Counted from the first letter of the stretch, positions 9,080 through 17,755 are shown. The stretch is 64,000 bases of DNA from RYN-230 sp963834515 (GCA_963834515.1 CAWICB010000007.1:248001-312000), one strand, 5' to 3'. The notes: generated by a model not told the origin, from the letters alone. Numbers and translations: made by a program.

Positions 9080-9865
9080 TCAGCGGCCGGTGAACGCGGG
9101 CGGGCGTTTCTCGGCGAAGGCGCGCTGGCCCTCCCGGTAGTCGGCGGACTGGAAACAGGCCTCGATCATCGCCTCGACCCGGGCGGTTGCGGGCTGCCCA
9201 GGGCACGTGGCCGCGGCCCGGATCGCGGCCTTGCAGGCGGCCATGGTGAGCGGCGCGTTCTGTGCCATGCCCCGGGCCAGGGTCATCGTCTCCCCGGCCA
9301 GCTGGTCAGCTGGGACGACCCGGTTGACCAGCCCCATCTGCAGCGCTTCGGCGGCCGTGAAACGCCGGGCCGACAGCAGCACCTCCGATGTCCAGGCCGG
9401 GCCGATCACGGCCATCAGGGCGGTCACGCCGGTGAATCCGTACCCCAGCCCGAGCCGGGCGGCCGGGATGCCGAACTGGCTGCCCGCGGCGGCCAGCCTG
9501 ATATCCGCCTGCAGCGCGGTGAGCAGCCCGCCGCCCAGGCAGAACCCCCGGATCATGGCGATGACCGGCTTGTCCAGGCTGGCCCAGGCGTGGCCGATGG
9601 CCGCGTAGCTGCGGTCGAACTCGGCCCGCGCGTCCGGCGAGGTCCGCTGCTCGCCGAACTCGGAGATGTCCGCGCCGGCCGTGAACGCCCGGTCCCCGGC
9701 GCCGGTGACGACCACCACGCGGACGCTGGCGTCCGCGTTGAGTTCGCTCAGCCGCCCGGGCAGCGCGGCGCGCATCTCGCGGGTGAGGGCGTTCCGCTTA
9801 GCAGGGTTGCTGAACGTCAGCACGGCGATGCCGTCAGACACCTCGGTGAGCAGCGATCCGGTCAT
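9080..9865 (-). CDS. Crotonase-fold protein (enoyl-CoA hydratase/isomerase family)
   Basis: The 261-residue crotonase fold includes the CoA/oxyanion-hole elements FTAGADISEF (62-70) and GFCLGGGLLTAL (107-118). In true enoyl-CoA hydratases the first catalytic Glu lies in a PE motif; here the segment reads FGIPAARLGLGYG, with Ala135 in its place. The second Glu is kept (SEVLLSARRF, E161). Another crotonase reaction is therefore possible, such as isomerase, racemase-partner or decarboxylase chemistry. The gene starts 10 bp after a CaiB/BaiF CoA-transferase gene with a GAGAGGA ribosome site overlapping that stop, so the two probably act on the same acyl-CoA. Confidence 0.88.
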   Translation of the reverse strand: MTGSLLTEVSDGIAVLTFSNPAKRNALTREMRAALPGRLSELNADASVRVVVVTGAGDRAFTAGADISEFGEQRTSPDARAEFDRSYAAIGHAWASLDKPVIAMIRGFCLGGGLLTALQADIRLAAAGSQFGIPAARLGLGYGFTGVTALMAVIGPAWTSEVLLSARRFTAAEALQMGLVNRVVPADQLAGETMTLARGMAQNAPLTMAACKAAIRAAATCPGQPATARVEAMIEACFQSADYREGQRAFAEKRPPAFTGR

Positions 9866-9875
9866 GCGGGTCCTC

Positions 9876-11075
9876 TCAGATCACGCCGTCGGCGCGGAGC
9901 CGTCCGATCTCCGCGCTGGGGTAGCCAAGCTCGGCCAGCACCTGGTCGGTGTCCGCGCCGGGCTCCGGGCTGGGGGCCCGGACGGTGGGCGGCCCGCCGG
10001 TCATCCGCACCGCGTTCCGCACCAGGTCCAGCCGCCCGAGGGCCGGGTGCTCGACCGGCTCGGTCATGGCCAGGTGGCCGACCTGCGGGTCGGCGAACAC
10101 CTCGTCCATCCGGTAGACCGGGCCGCACGGCACCCCGGCCTGGTTGAGCGCCTCGACCCAGTCCGCCGTGGTCCGGGTGCGCAGCCGGGCGGCGACCAGG
10201 GCGTTCAGCTCGGCCCGGTTGGCCGAGCGCTTGGCCTGGGTGTCGAAGCGCGGGTCGGCCGGCAGGCCGGGCAGGCCGATCACCTGGCACAGCTGGCGCA
10301 GCAGCCGCCCCCCCGCGGCGCCGATGTTGAGGTACCCGTCCGCGGCGGCGAAGCAGCCCATCGGCACGCTGGTCGGGTGGTGGTTGCCCGCCTGGGCGGG
10401 CACCTCGCGGTCGATGGTCCACCGCGCGGCCTGGAAGTCCATCATGGCGATCATCGACTCCAGCAGCGACGTCTGCACCCAGCGCCCGGTCCCGGTCCGT
10501 TCCCGGTCGTGCAGCGCGACCAGCACGCCGATGGCCAGGTAGAGCCCGGCCGCCAGGTCAGACACCGGGATGCCGGCCCGGGTCGGCTCGCTGCCCGGCA
10601 GCCCGGTCACGCTCATCAGGCCGCCCATGCCCTGCGCGATCTGGTCCACGCCGCCGCGGGCCGCGTACGGGCCGTCCTGGCCGAACCCGGAGATCGAGCC
10701 GTAGACCAGCCGCGGGTTGCGGCGGTGCACCTCGGCAAAGCCAAAGCCCAGCCGGTCCTTGACCGGGGGCCGCATGTTCTCGATCAGCACGTCGGACCGG
10801 TCCGCCAGGCGGAGCAGCACGTCACGGCCGCCCGGCGCCTTGAGGTCCAGGGTCAGCGACCGCTTGTTCCGGTGCAGGTACTGGAAGTCGCAGTCGTGCC
10901 GGGATTCGTCGGACGCGCCGTGGGCGGCGTGACCGGGCGGCGGTTCCACCCGGATGACGTCGGCCCCCCAGTCGGCCAGCTGGCGGACGCAGGTCGGGCC
11001 GGCCCGCGCCACGGTGAGGTCGATGACCCGGATGTCGCCGAGCGGGAGATGCCACACCCGAACGACGGTACGCAC
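9876..11075 (-). CDS. CaiB/BaiF family CoA-transferase
   Basis: This is a class III CoA-transferase moving CoA between carboxylic acids. Family marks are IRVIDLTVARAGPTCVRQLA near the N-terminus, GADVIRVEPP, DLKAPGGRDVLLRL, VLIENMRP, and the catalytic aspartate in GGVDQIAQGMGG (D144). At 399 residues it is of normal size. The start could be the GTG at 11075 or the GTG at 11057 (VWHLPLGD); neither has a strong ribosome site. It forms a two-gene unit with the crotonase downstream, as in carnitine or bile-acid-like side-chain CoA pathways. The substrate is not deducible. Confidence 0.9.
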   Translation of the reverse strand: MRTVVRVWHLPLGDIRVIDLTVARAGPTCVRQLADWGADVIRVEPPPGHAAHGASDESRHDCDFQYLHRNKRSLTLDLKAPGGRDVLLRLADRSDVLIENMRPPVKDRLGFGFAEVHRRNPRLVYGSISGFGQDGPYAARGGVDQIAQGMGGLMSVTGLPGSEPTRAGIPVSDLAAGLYLAIGVLVALHDRERTGTGRWVQTSLLESMIAMMDFQAARWTIDREVPAQAGNHHPTSVPMGCFAAADGYLNIGAAGGRLLRQLCQVIGLPGLPADPRFDTQAKRSANRAELNALVAARLRTRTTADWVEALNQAGVPCGPVYRMDEVFADPQVGHLAMTEPVEHPALGRLDLVRNAVRMTGGPPTVRAPSPEPGADTDQVLAELGYPSAEIGRLRADGVI

Positions 11076-11130
11076 GATCCGGCCCGGCGGCCAGCGGGCC
11101 CGCCGGGCACCTGCCCGGACCCGCGGGCGG

Positions 11131-12606
11131 TCAGGGCAGCGGCCAGGTGTGCACCGGCTCGTTGCTGTGCATGTGCTCGATGTAGCGCTGGGTCATCAGC
11201 CGGAGCGCTTCCGGGCGGTCGGCGCCGCGCGCGGTGAGCGCCCGGACCGTAGCCACCTGCCAGCTGGCGCCGGTCTGCCCGGTCAGGCAGCGCTGCTGGA
11301 TGATGCCGAGCAGCCGGTCGGCGTGCGCCGGGCTGACCCCCCACCGGGACAGCCCGGCCCGGGCCAGCGGCAGCAGGCGGCGGAGCACCAGTTCCGGGGC
11401 GGGCACCTCACCCAGGCCAGGCCAGTACAGCCGGGCGTCCAGCCCGCTGCGGGCCGCCTCACGGAGGTTCTCGGCCGCGGTGGCGAACGACATCTGCGTC
11501 CAGACCGGGCGCTGCCCCTCGGCCACGGCCCGGACCAGGCCGTAGTAGAACGCCGCGTTGGCCACCACGTCAGCCACGGTCGGGCCGGCCGGCAGCACCC
11601 GGTTCTCCACCCGCAGGTGCGGCCGGCCGGCCACGGCCGCGTACACCGGCCGGTTCCACCGGTAGATGGTCCCGTTGTGCAGGCTCATCTCGGCCAGCTC
11701 CGGGCAGGTGCCGCCCTCCAGCACGGCCAGCGGGTCCTCGTCCTCGCAGATGGGCAGCAGCGCGGGGAAGTACCGCAGGTTCTCCTCGAACAGGTCGAAC
11801 ACCGACGTGATCCAGCGCTCGCCGAACCACACCCGGGGCCGCACGCCCTGGTGCTTGAGCTCGTCCGGCCGGGTATCGGTGGCCTGCTCGAACAGGGTGA
11901 TCCGGGTCTCCTGCCACAGCTCCCGGCCAAACAGGTAGGGGGAGTTGGCGGCCAGCGCGACCTGCGCCCCGGCGATGGCCTGGGCCGCGTTCCAGTAGCT
12001 GGCGAACGCTTCCGGGCTGACCTGGACGTGCAGTTGCACGCTGGTGCAGGCGGCTTCCGGGGTGATGCTGCCCGCGTGGGTGAGCAGCTGCTCGGCGCCC
12101 TCGATATGGATCCGCAGATCCTCACCGCGGGCCGCGAAGATCTGCTCGTTGAGCACCTTGTACCGCTCGTTGGCGGACAGCGTGCCCTCGTGCATGTCCT
12201 CCTCACCCAGGGTGGGCAGGATGCCGATCATGAGCAGGCGGCTGCCGGTCCGGCGGGCCTTGCTGTCCCCCGCATTGAGGCTGGCCCGGATCTCGGTTTC
12301 GAGTTCCGCGACCGTGTCACCGGCCAGCGGCCGTGGCGGCACATTGATCTCCAGGTTGAACTGGCCCAGCTCGGTTGCCCAGGCGGGGTCGGCGATCGCG
12401 TCCAGCACCGCGGCGTTGCGCATCGATGGGCAGCCGGCCGCGTCGACCAGGTTCAGCTCGATCTCCACCCCGACCTGCGCCGGGTCAGCCTCGAACAGCT
12501 GCTCGCGCAGCATCCGCGCGAACACGTCCAGTGAACGCTGCACCTTGTCCCGGTACTTGCGCCGGTCTTCGCCGCTGATTGTGACGGCCTGAATGTCGCG
12601 CCCCAT
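11131..12606 (-). CDS. Glutamate-cysteine ligase family (GCS2) protein
   Basis: The 491-residue protein is of the carboxylate-amine ligase/GCS2 type found widely in actinomycetes. Recognisable segments are VGVEIELNLVDAAG (Mg-ATP/glutamate-binding Glu residues), ELGQFNLEINVPPRPLAG, ACTSVQLHVQVSPE, FGERWITSVFDLFEENLRYF and NGTIYRWNRPVY. It would join glutamate (or a similar acid) to an amine such as cysteine using ATP. Actinomycetes use mycothiol and ergothioneine, so a gamma-glutamyl-cysteine role is not guaranteed. The frame is intact and the gene is monocistronic. Confidence 0.88.
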   Translation of the reverse strand: MGRDIQAVTISGEDRRKYRDKVQRSLDVFARMLREQLFEADPAQVGVEIELNLVDAAGCPSMRNAAVLDAIADPAWATELGQFNLEINVPPRPLAGDTVAELETEIRASLNAGDSKARRTGSRLLMIGILPTLGEEDMHEGTLSANERYKVLNEQIFAARGEDLRIHIEGAEQLLTHAGSITPEAACTSVQLHVQVSPEAFASYWNAAQAIAGAQVALAANSPYLFGRELWQETRITLFEQATDTRPDELKHQGVRPRVWFGERWITSVFDLFEENLRYFPALLPICEDEDPLAVLEGGTCPELAEMSLHNGTIYRWNRPVYAAVAGRPHLRVENRVLPAGPTVADVVANAAFYYGLVRAVAEGQRPVWTQMSFATAAENLREAARSGLDARLYWPGLGEVPAPELVLRRLLPLARAGLSRWGVSPAHADRLLGIIQQRCLTGQTGASWQVATVRALTARGADRPEALRLMTQRYIEHMHSNEPVHTWPLP

Positions 12607-12927
12607 TAGCCCCCCGCTCGCCGGAGACAGCGAGATTACGTACCCCGGTGGGCACCTTTCTCACACAGTCGCATGCCATCGCCGCCCGCGCTAGAGGCGG
12701 TCAGCAAGTGACCAGCGGGCTGTCGGCTCATTGCCAGCTTTCGTTCAGCTGACTTGCAGCTCCAGGTGCAACAGTCAGGAGACCAGCACGGGGGACGTGC
12801 GTGGCCCGCGCATCGTGAGGCATCCGCCCATGCACGCGCGCCGCTGGAACCCAGCGAACCCGCCGCAAGCGTCCCCTGGGGAGTGCCGGATGAGCCCGGC
12901 CCAGAGCGAGATCGGGGTAGCGCGGTG
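12607..12927. other. Divergent intergenic region, no gene seen
   Basis: About 320 bp separate the GCS2-type ligase from the ATP-binding protein. The frame upstream of 12928 stays open, but no start earlier than the GTG/ATG at 12925-12930 has family similarity. I see no strong repeat. It presumably carries both promoters. Confidence 0.5.
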
Positions 12928-13350
12928 ATGGGGGCAGCGCACGAGTATGACCCAGGCTTCAGGCAGGTGACGCTGCCGGCCGCGGGGCCGGCCGCCGGGC
13001 TGGCCCGGCAGGCGGTCCGGGCGGCGGTGGCCGACTGGCGGCTGGCGTACCTGGCCGACGAGGCGGTGCTGCTGGCCTCCGAACTGATCACCAACGCCAT
13101 CCAGCACACCGGGCCGGACACGCCCACGACCGTGCTGCGGATCGAATACGCCGGGACCTGGCTGCGCATCGAGGTGCACGACGGCTGCCCGCGGCAGCCG
13201 CGGCCCCGGATCCCGGACAGCCTGGACGAATCGGGCTTCGGTCTCGTGCTGGTGGATGCGCTGGCGGCCAAGTGGGGCGTGCAGCGGACCGCATCGGGCA
13301 AGGCCGTGTGGGCCGAACTAGACGCCCGGCCGGGCGGTGCTGCCGAGTAG
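12928..13350 (+). CDS. HATPase_c_2 anti-sigma-factor-like ATP-binding protein
   Basis: The 140-residue GHKL ATPase domain has the N box LLASELITNAIQHT, a G1-like box EVHDGCPRQP and the closing FGLVLVDALAAKWGV. These single-domain kinases, of the RsbW/SpoIIAB kind, bind sigma factors or phosphorylate anti-sigma antagonists and are very numerous in Streptomyces-like genomes. The ATG at 12928 sits behind GGGGTA. No sigma or antagonist gene is adjacent. A second protein of this type is at 28374-28781. Confidence 0.85.
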   Translation: MGAAHEYDPGFRQVTLPAAGPAAGLARQAVRAAVADWRLAYLADEAVLLASELITNAIQHTGPDTPTTVLRIEYAGTWLRIEVHDGCPRQPRPRIPDSLDESGFGLVLVDALAAKWGVQRTASGKAVWAELDARPGGAAE

Positions 13351-13374
13351 CCGCCGCCCGGCCGGGTTAAGCCA

Positions 13375-13409
13375 GCACCGGCCCGCCCGATGCCCGCCCG
13401 GGCCGGTGC
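13375..13409 (+). terminator. 11-bp hairpin after the ATP-binding protein
   Basis: The arms GCACCGGCCCG (13375-13385) and CGGGCCGGTGC (13399-13409) pair perfectly around a 13-nt loop, 25 bp after the stop codon. Confidence 0.65.
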
Positions 13410-13429
13410 CGGGCGGCCCGGCCCGCGCC

Positions 13430-13446
13430 TCATCCGCCAGGCATGA
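13430..13446. promoter_or_regulatory. TCATCC-N5-GCATGA palindrome (one mismatch)
   Basis: TCATCC at 13430-13435 and GCATGA at 13441-13446 match the four perfect TCATCC-N5-GGATGA sites at 16.3 and 22.9-23.0 kb in half-site and spacing, with one mismatch. It lies about 190 bp upstream of the CMD-SHOCT-HdeD operon. Confidence 0.55.
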
Positions 13447-13634
13447 TTCCCCCGGCCAGCGCCGGCTGGCCACCCCAGCCAGCCGCCGGCCGCGGCCCCC
13501 CGTCCCGCAGCCAGCCCGGGCACACCATCCGCTGCGGGTGACACGGCACCCGGCCAAACTGGGCAGGCTAGGAACACGGGCAGAGCCGGGTAGCGCTGCC
13601 CCGTGACGCCGTGAACCGGGAAGGATCTTTGATC

Positions 13635-14003
13635 ATGAGCATGCCCGCGAAGGTAGACGTCGACGAAACCACCCAGAATGCGCTGAACGGGCTGGCGGTG
13701 GGCGACCTCGACATGCTGGCCGAGGGCCTGGAACTCCGGGCTGAGTGGCAGGCCAGGAGCGGCCTGGACGACCGTTCCTTCGCCCTGGTCAAGCTGGCCG
13801 CGCTGATCGCGCTCGACGCGCCCCCCGCGTCCTATCTCTGGCAGGTGAGCAACGCCCTGGATGCCGGGGCCACCCCAGCCGACCTGGTCGGCGTGCTCAT
13901 CGCCATCGCCCCTCAGGTCGGCGGGCCGAAGATCGTGGCCGCGGCGCCGGAACTCATGATCGCCCTCGGCCTGTCCCTGCCGGAAGGGCCCGGCGAAGCA
14001 TAG
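13635..14003 (+). CDS. Carboxymuconolactone decarboxylase-like (AhpD fold) protein
   Basis: The 122-residue all-helical protein resembles the CMD/AhpD family (FALVKLAALIALDAPPASYL, then helix ATPADLVGVLIAIAPQVG). The CxxC of peroxidase-active AhpD members is absent; the product has no cysteine at all. It therefore cannot act by that redox mechanism. The ATG at 13635 (MSMPAK) is preferred over earlier starts because of GGGAAGGA upstream. It leads a three-gene unit with SHOCT and HdeD-like genes. Its role there is unknown. Confidence 0.75.
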   Translation: MSMPAKVDVDETTQNALNGLAVGDLDMLAEGLELRAEWQARSGLDDRSFALVKLAALIALDAPPASYLWQVSNALDAGATPADLVGVLIAIAPQVGGPKIVAAAPELMIALGLSLPEGPGEA

Positions 14004-14047
14004 TCATCTGGCGCCCGGCCCCGGGCGCCCGTCGAGAGGAGCCAGAT

Positions 14048-14353
14048 GTGATCAGGAGACGACGTCCCCTGCTGCGCGCGGCCGTTGTCGGCGGCGGCGC
14101 GTACATGGCGGGCAAGAGCGTGGCCCGGCGTCAGGGTGACGCCGCCGCGGCCGAGGACGACCAGAATCAGCGGATCAGCGACCTGGAGCAGCAGCAGGCA
14201 CCGCCACCGGAACAGGCGCCGCCGCCAGCGGCCGCCCCGCCGGCCGGCTCGGCCACCATCGACCAGCTGAAGCAGCTGGCCGACCTGCACCAGCAGGGTG
14301 TGCTGACCGACGCCGAGTTCGCTGCGGCCAAGGCCAAGCTGCTCGGTACGTGA
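14048..14353 (+). CDS. SHOCT-domain protein
   Basis: The 101-residue protein has a basic N-terminus (IRRRRPLLRAAVV), a glycine-rich hydrophobic patch, a Gln/Pro-rich linker and a C-terminal SHOCT motif (IDQLKQLADLHQQGVLTDAE, then AAAKAKLLG). SHOCT is a short helical hairpin that mediates oligomerisation and is often found with small membrane proteins. The GTG at 14048 follows GAGAGGAG. It sits between the CMD-like and HdeD-like genes in one transcription unit. Confidence 0.85.
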   Translation: MIRRRRPLLRAAVVGGGAYMAGKSVARRQGDAAAAEDDQNQRISDLEQQQAPPPEQAPPPAAAPPAGSATIDQLKQLADLHQQGVLTDAEFAAAKAKLLGT

Positions 14354-14374
14354 CGCTGCGGACAGGAGCGAACC

Positions 14375-14953
14375 GTGACCACCGGGGACTATGACGCCCC
14401 ACCGCCAGCCCCGGCGCTGCTGACCGGGTCCTGGCAGGCGGCCATGCTGCTGGGAGCGCTGACCCTGATCCTGGGGATCATCGTGACCGCCCATCCGACC
14501 GGGTCGCTGAACGTGATCGCGGTCCTGCTCGGCATCCTGCTGATCCTGTCCGGCCTGTTCCACCTGGTCCGGGTGTTCGACCCGGGCGAACCGCACCGCA
14601 TCTGGCTCGGCATCGCCGGCCTGCTGTTCATCGTGATCGGCGTAGTGCTGATCCGGCACCTGCACCTGACCAGGTCGCTGATCGGGCTGATCATCGGCAT
14701 CACCTGGATCGTGCAGGGGCTGGCCGCGCTGATCGGCGGGATCGGCGGCGGGGCCCGGGAGGGCCGGGCCTGGTGGATCGTGTTCGGCGTGGTGAGCCTC
14801 ATCGCAGGCATCGTGGTCGCGGCCACGCCGGCGTCCTCGCTGACCCTGCTGGCCGTGCTGGTCGGCATCTGGTTCATCGTGATGGGGATCTTCGAGATCA
14901 TCGGCGGGTTCCTCCTGCGCCACGCGCTGCACCGGGAACTGGCCCCGGTCTAG
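14375..14953 (+). CDS. HdeD/DUF308 family membrane protein
   Basis: The 192-residue protein has six predicted transmembrane helices in three tandem pairs, each ending in a Gly-rich turn (AVLLGILLILSGLFHL; LIIGITWIVQGLAALIGG; VLVGIWFIVMGIFEIIGG). This is the DUF308 repeat of HdeD. HdeD contributes to acid resistance in E. coli, and homologues are common in stress clusters. It is the last gene of the CMD-SHOCT unit and is convergent with the antiporter. Membrane location is certain; an acid-stress role is inferred from family and context. Confidence 0.88.
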   Translation: MTTGDYDAPPPAPALLTGSWQAAMLLGALTLILGIIVTAHPTGSLNVIAVLLGILLILSGLFHLVRVFDPGEPHRIWLGIAGLLFIVIGVVLIRHLHLTRSLIGLIIGITWIVQGLAALIGGIGGGAREGRAWWIVFGVVSLIAGIVVAATPASSLTLLAVLVGIWFIVMGIFEIIGGFLLRHALHRELAPV

Positions 14954-14972
14954 CCCGGCGGCACCGCCGGGC
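14953..14972. terminator. Bidirectional hairpin between HdeD and antiporter genes
   Basis: GCCCGGCGG (14953-14961) pairs with CCGCCGGGC (14964-14972) in the 20-bp gap between two convergent stop codons. A related GC-rich sequence follows immediately. Confidence 0.55.
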
Positions 14973-14975
14973 CGG

Positions 14976-16256
14976 TCAGCTGGCCCGGCGGTGCCGGATG
15001 AGCCGCCGCTCCGGCAGTTGCGCCAGGTCCGGCTCGGCCGGGTCTGCCGGGCCGGCCGCGGGGGCCGGGATCAGCCGCGGCCCGTACCGGCGGGCCAGCG
15101 GCTCGGCCGTGACCCCGTGCAGCAGCACGCTGAGCAGCACCGTGAACGTGATGACCGCGACCGGGCGGGCCGCCGTGGCCGGGCCCAGGTCTTCGAGCGC
15201 GAGCAGTGCGAACACCACCGAGGCCAGGCCCCGCGGGCCGAACCAGCCGATGAAGACGACCGCCAGCCGGCCCAGCCCGCCGCCGGCCAGCGCCAGCGCC
15301 ACCGGCACCATCCGGATCACGGTCAGGCTCAGCAGTGCATAGCCGGCCGTGGCCCAGGACAGGGACTGCAGCGTGGGCACCACGGCGATGGCCCCGAACG
15401 CCAGCCAGACCAGCAGCGACACCAGGCCCCCGGTCTCCTCGACGAACGGCACCAGCCGCTCGCCGCGGCGGCCGCCCAGCGCGCGGTAGGCCAGGCCGCC
15501 CACGAACGCCGCGATGAACCCGTTGCCGTGCAGCGCCAGCGCGGACGCGTAGGCGCAGGCGGCCAGGCCCAGCACAGCCGGGCCCGCGAACCCTTCGGCG
15601 GCCCAGTCCCGGCGCCGGGCCAGCTGCATCAGGTAGCCGCCCACGCCGCCGACGGCCCCGCCGACCAGCACGCCCAGCACCAGCTCGGCGGCCGCTTCGG
15701 CCGGGCCAACGCTGTGCTCGTGCGCGGCCGTCGCGGCGCCGGCCAGGGCGACCAGCACGAACGGCGTGGCGATGCCGTCGTTGAGCCCGCTCTCGACGTT
15801 GATCAGCCGCCGGATCCGGGCCGGCACCACCGGGTTGACCATGATGCCCGCGCCGAGCGCCGCGTCGGTCGGGGCCAGCGCCGCGCCGATGACCAGGGCC
15901 AGCCAGCCGGTCAGGCCGGGGAACAGGGCCAGCGCCAGCAGCGTGCCCAGGCCGATGGTCAGCGGCAGCCCGATGCCGAGCAACCGCAGGCACAGCCCGG
16001 CGTCGGCACGCAGGTCGCGCAGGCCGACCCGGGAGGCGTCGGAGAACAGCACCAGGACCAGGGTGGCCTCGGCCAGCACCTTGACCGTCTCATGCGACGG
16101 GGTAGTGCCCAGCGGGGCGAGCGGCCCGTGCGTGAGCAGCACGCCGGCCAGCACGAACATGATCGGCGCGGTGACATCGAAGCGTTCCAGCCGCGCGGAC
16201 AGCGTGCCCCAGCCGAACAGCAGCGCGGCGACGACGGCCAGATCGGATGCGCTCAC
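14976..16256 (-). CDS. Sodium/proton antiporter, CPA1 family
   Basis: The product has about 12 transmembrane helices of the CPA1 type. Family marks are GVLLTHGPLAPLG, LALVIGAALAPTDAALGAGI (ion-binding Asp of the PTD motif), INVESGLNDGIATPFVL (the conserved ESGLNDG/ND motif) and IGWFGPRGLASVVFAL. It exchanges Na+ or K+ for H+ and so controls cytoplasmic pH and salt. The frame is open up to 16349, but two palindromic sites (16292-16337) would then lie inside the coding region. I prefer the GTG at 16256 (VSASDLAVVAALLFGWG), just before the first helix. It is divergent from the GAP gene and shares that palindrome pair. Confidence 0.88.
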   Translation of the reverse strand: MSASDLAVVAALLFGWGTLSARLERFDVTAPIMFVLAGVLLTHGPLAPLGTTPSHETVKVLAEATLVLVLFSDASRVGLRDLRADAGLCLRLLGIGLPLTIGLGTLLALALFPGLTGWLALVIGAALAPTDAALGAGIMVNPVVPARIRRLINVESGLNDGIATPFVLVALAGAATAAHEHSVGPAEAAAELVLGVLVGGAVGGVGGYLMQLARRRDWAAEGFAGPAVLGLAACAYASALALHGNGFIAAFVGGLAYRALGGRRGERLVPFVEETGGLVSLLVWLAFGAIAVVPTLQSLSWATAGYALLSLTVIRMVPVALALAGGGLGRLAVVFIGWFGPRGLASVVFALLALEDLGPATAARPVAVITFTVLLSVLLHGVTAEPLARRYGPRLIPAPAAGPADPAEPDLAQLPERRLIRHRRAS

Positions 16257-16291
16257 CAGTCTCAGCCTCGGGGCTCCGGGGCTGGCCCGCA

Positions 16292-16308
16292 TCATCCGGC
16301 CAGGATGA
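16292..16308. promoter_or_regulatory. TCATCC-N5-GGATGA palindrome, site 1 of the antiporter/GAP gap
   Basis: Perfect 6-bp arms at 16292-16297 and 16303-16308 with a 5-bp spacer (GGCCA). It is paired with an identical-arm site 29 bp further on. Confidence 0.75.
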
Positions 16309-16320
16309 CGGGCCGGCTGG

Positions 16321-16337
16321 TCATCCGCTCCGGATGA
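16321..16337. promoter_or_regulatory. TCATCC-N5-GGATGA palindrome, site 2 of the antiporter/GAP gap
   Basis: Perfect 6-bp arms at 16321-16326 and 16332-16337, spacer GCTCC. The start-to-start distance to site 1 is 29 bp, close to three helical turns, which fits cooperative binding on one face. It lies 78 bp before the GAP gene start. Confidence 0.75.
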
Positions 16338-16414
16338 GGCGGCCGTCACCCTGGTGCGGCATCGTCGGTCCAGGATCGGAAGCCGGCCGTGACCGGGGGG
16401 CAGGCGGTGTAGGC

Positions 16415-17059
16415 ATGGTGCTCGACCTGCTGCTCATCGGCCTCGGCATCACCCTGGAGCCGTTCCCGGTCACCGGCTTCATCCTGCTGCTGAGCGCGGA
16501 ACGCGGCATCATCAAGGGCCTGGCCTACGTCCTCGGCTGGCTGGCCTGCCTGGTCGTGGTGATCGCCGCGGTCTTCCTGGCCACCGGGAACCAGCCGCCC
16601 AAGTCGGGGTCCACCGAGTCGACCGCCCTGCTGGCGGTCAAGCTGGCCCTGGGCGTGGTGCTGATCCTGGTCGCCGTCCGGCAGCACCGCCGCCGGGGCC
16701 GGCCACACAAGACACCGGCCTGGATGGGCCGGCTGGACCACGTCTCGCTGTGGGCCGCGGCCGGGCTGGCCGCGTTCCTGCAGCCGTGGACGCTGGTGGC
16801 GGCGGGCGCGGCCACCGTCGCCTCGGCCAAGCTCGGCACCGCCGGCAGCTACCTGGCGCTGATCGGCTTCGTCCTGCTGGCCACGTCCAGCTTCCTGGTC
16901 ATGGAGCTGTACGCGGCGTTCGCGCCCGCGTCCGCCGAGCCCCGGCTGCAGCGGCTGCGCACCTGGCTGGACACGCACACCGACCAGATGATCGTGGGGA
17001 TCTGCCTGCTGCTCGGCTTCTGGCTGGCGGGCAAGAGCATCTACCTGCTGGTGAGCTAG
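16415..17059 (+). CDS. GAP/SfLAP family integral membrane protein
   Basis: The 214-residue protein has about six hydrophobic helices and opens LLIGLGITLEPFPVTGFILL, the N-terminal signature of the GAP family (Pfam SfLAP, sulfolipid-1-addressing protein). In mycobacteria GAP proteins help export or address cell-envelope glycolipids; elsewhere the role is unknown. The ATG at 16415 is preceded by a G-run. It is followed after 3 bp by another membrane protein gene, so the two are co-transcribed. Confidence 0.85.
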   Translation: MVLDLLLIGLGITLEPFPVTGFILLLSAERGIIKGLAYVLGWLACLVVVIAAVFLATGNQPPKSGSTESTALLAVKLALGVVLILVAVRQHRRRGRPHKTPAWMGRLDHVSLWAAAGLAAFLQPWTLVAAGAATVASAKLGTAGSYLALIGFVLLATSSFLVMELYAAFAPASAEPRLQRLRTWLDTHTDQMIVGICLLLGFWLAGKSIYLLVS

Positions 17060-17062
17060 CCG

Positions 17063-17755
17063 ATGCAGCGCTCTGGCCAGCCCATCCAGCCCGGTTCCGG
17101 GCCGCGCCCGCGCCGGGCCGGGGAGAGCCGGTGGCCCATGGCGCTGGCCGTGCTGGCGGCGGGCGGGCTGCGCGCCGTGCTCCCGCCGGCCCTGCGGAAC
17201 GGGGATGCCCGGTGGGCGTTCATCGTGGTCGTCGCGGTCCTGCTCGGCATCCTCATCATCGGTGACCCGGGCCGCATCGACCGCGACTCGACCTGGCTGC
17301 GGGCGCTGACCGGGTCGCTGATCGGGCTGATTACCGCGGTGAACGCGGTAGCCGCGCTGCGCCTGCTGGCCGGGATCATCCGGGTGGCCCCGTTCAGCGA
17401 CGACGCCAACGTGCTGCTGGCCAGCGGCGGCGCGATCTGGCTGACCAACGTGATCGCCTTCGGGCTGTGGTACTGGGACCTGGACCGTGGCGGCCCGGCC
17501 GCCCGGGCCCGTGGGGCGGGTGGCCGCCCCGCGTTCGTGTTCCCGGAGATGACCAACCCCGAGTTCGCCGGCCCGGGCTGGGTACCGACGTTCCTCGACT
17601 ACCTGCACCTCTCGTTCTCCGCCGCCATGGCCTTCAGCCCGACCGACGTCTCGGCGATCCGGCCCTGGGCCAAGCTGCTGATGATGGCCGAGGAAGCGGT
17701 CTCGCTCGTGGTGGCCGTGCTCGTGGTGGCCCGCGCGGTGAACATCCTGCGCTGA
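17063..17755 (+). CDS. Conserved actinobacterial integral membrane protein
   Basis: The 230-residue protein has four to five predicted transmembrane helices. The C-terminal half, with DYLHLSFSAAMAFSPTDVS then RPWAKLLMMAEEAVSLVVA, is a block I recognise from uncharacterised actinobacterial membrane proteins. Its layout (pore-like loop between two helices) is reminiscent of two-helix ion channels but lacks a selectivity filter. It starts 3 bp after the GAP gene and is convergent with a K+ channel gene. Function unknown; an ion-transport link is inferred only from neighbours. Confidence 0.75.
   Translation: MQRSGQPIQPGSGPRPRRAGESRWPMALAVLAAGGLRAVLPPALRNGDARWAFIVVVAVLLGILIIGDPGRIDRDSTWLRALTGSLIGLITAVNAVAALRLLAGIIRVAPFSDDANVLLASGGAIWLTNVIAFGLWYWDLDRGGPAARARGAGGRPAFVFPEMTNPEFAGPGWVPTFLDYLHLSFSAAMAFSPTDVSAIRPWAKLLMMAEEAVSLVVAVLVVARAVNILR

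Noticed and set aside
16257..16349. N-terminal extension of the antiporter starting at 16349
   Set aside because: The extra 31 residues are not hydrophobic or family-like, and they would place two perfect regulatory palindromes inside the gene.
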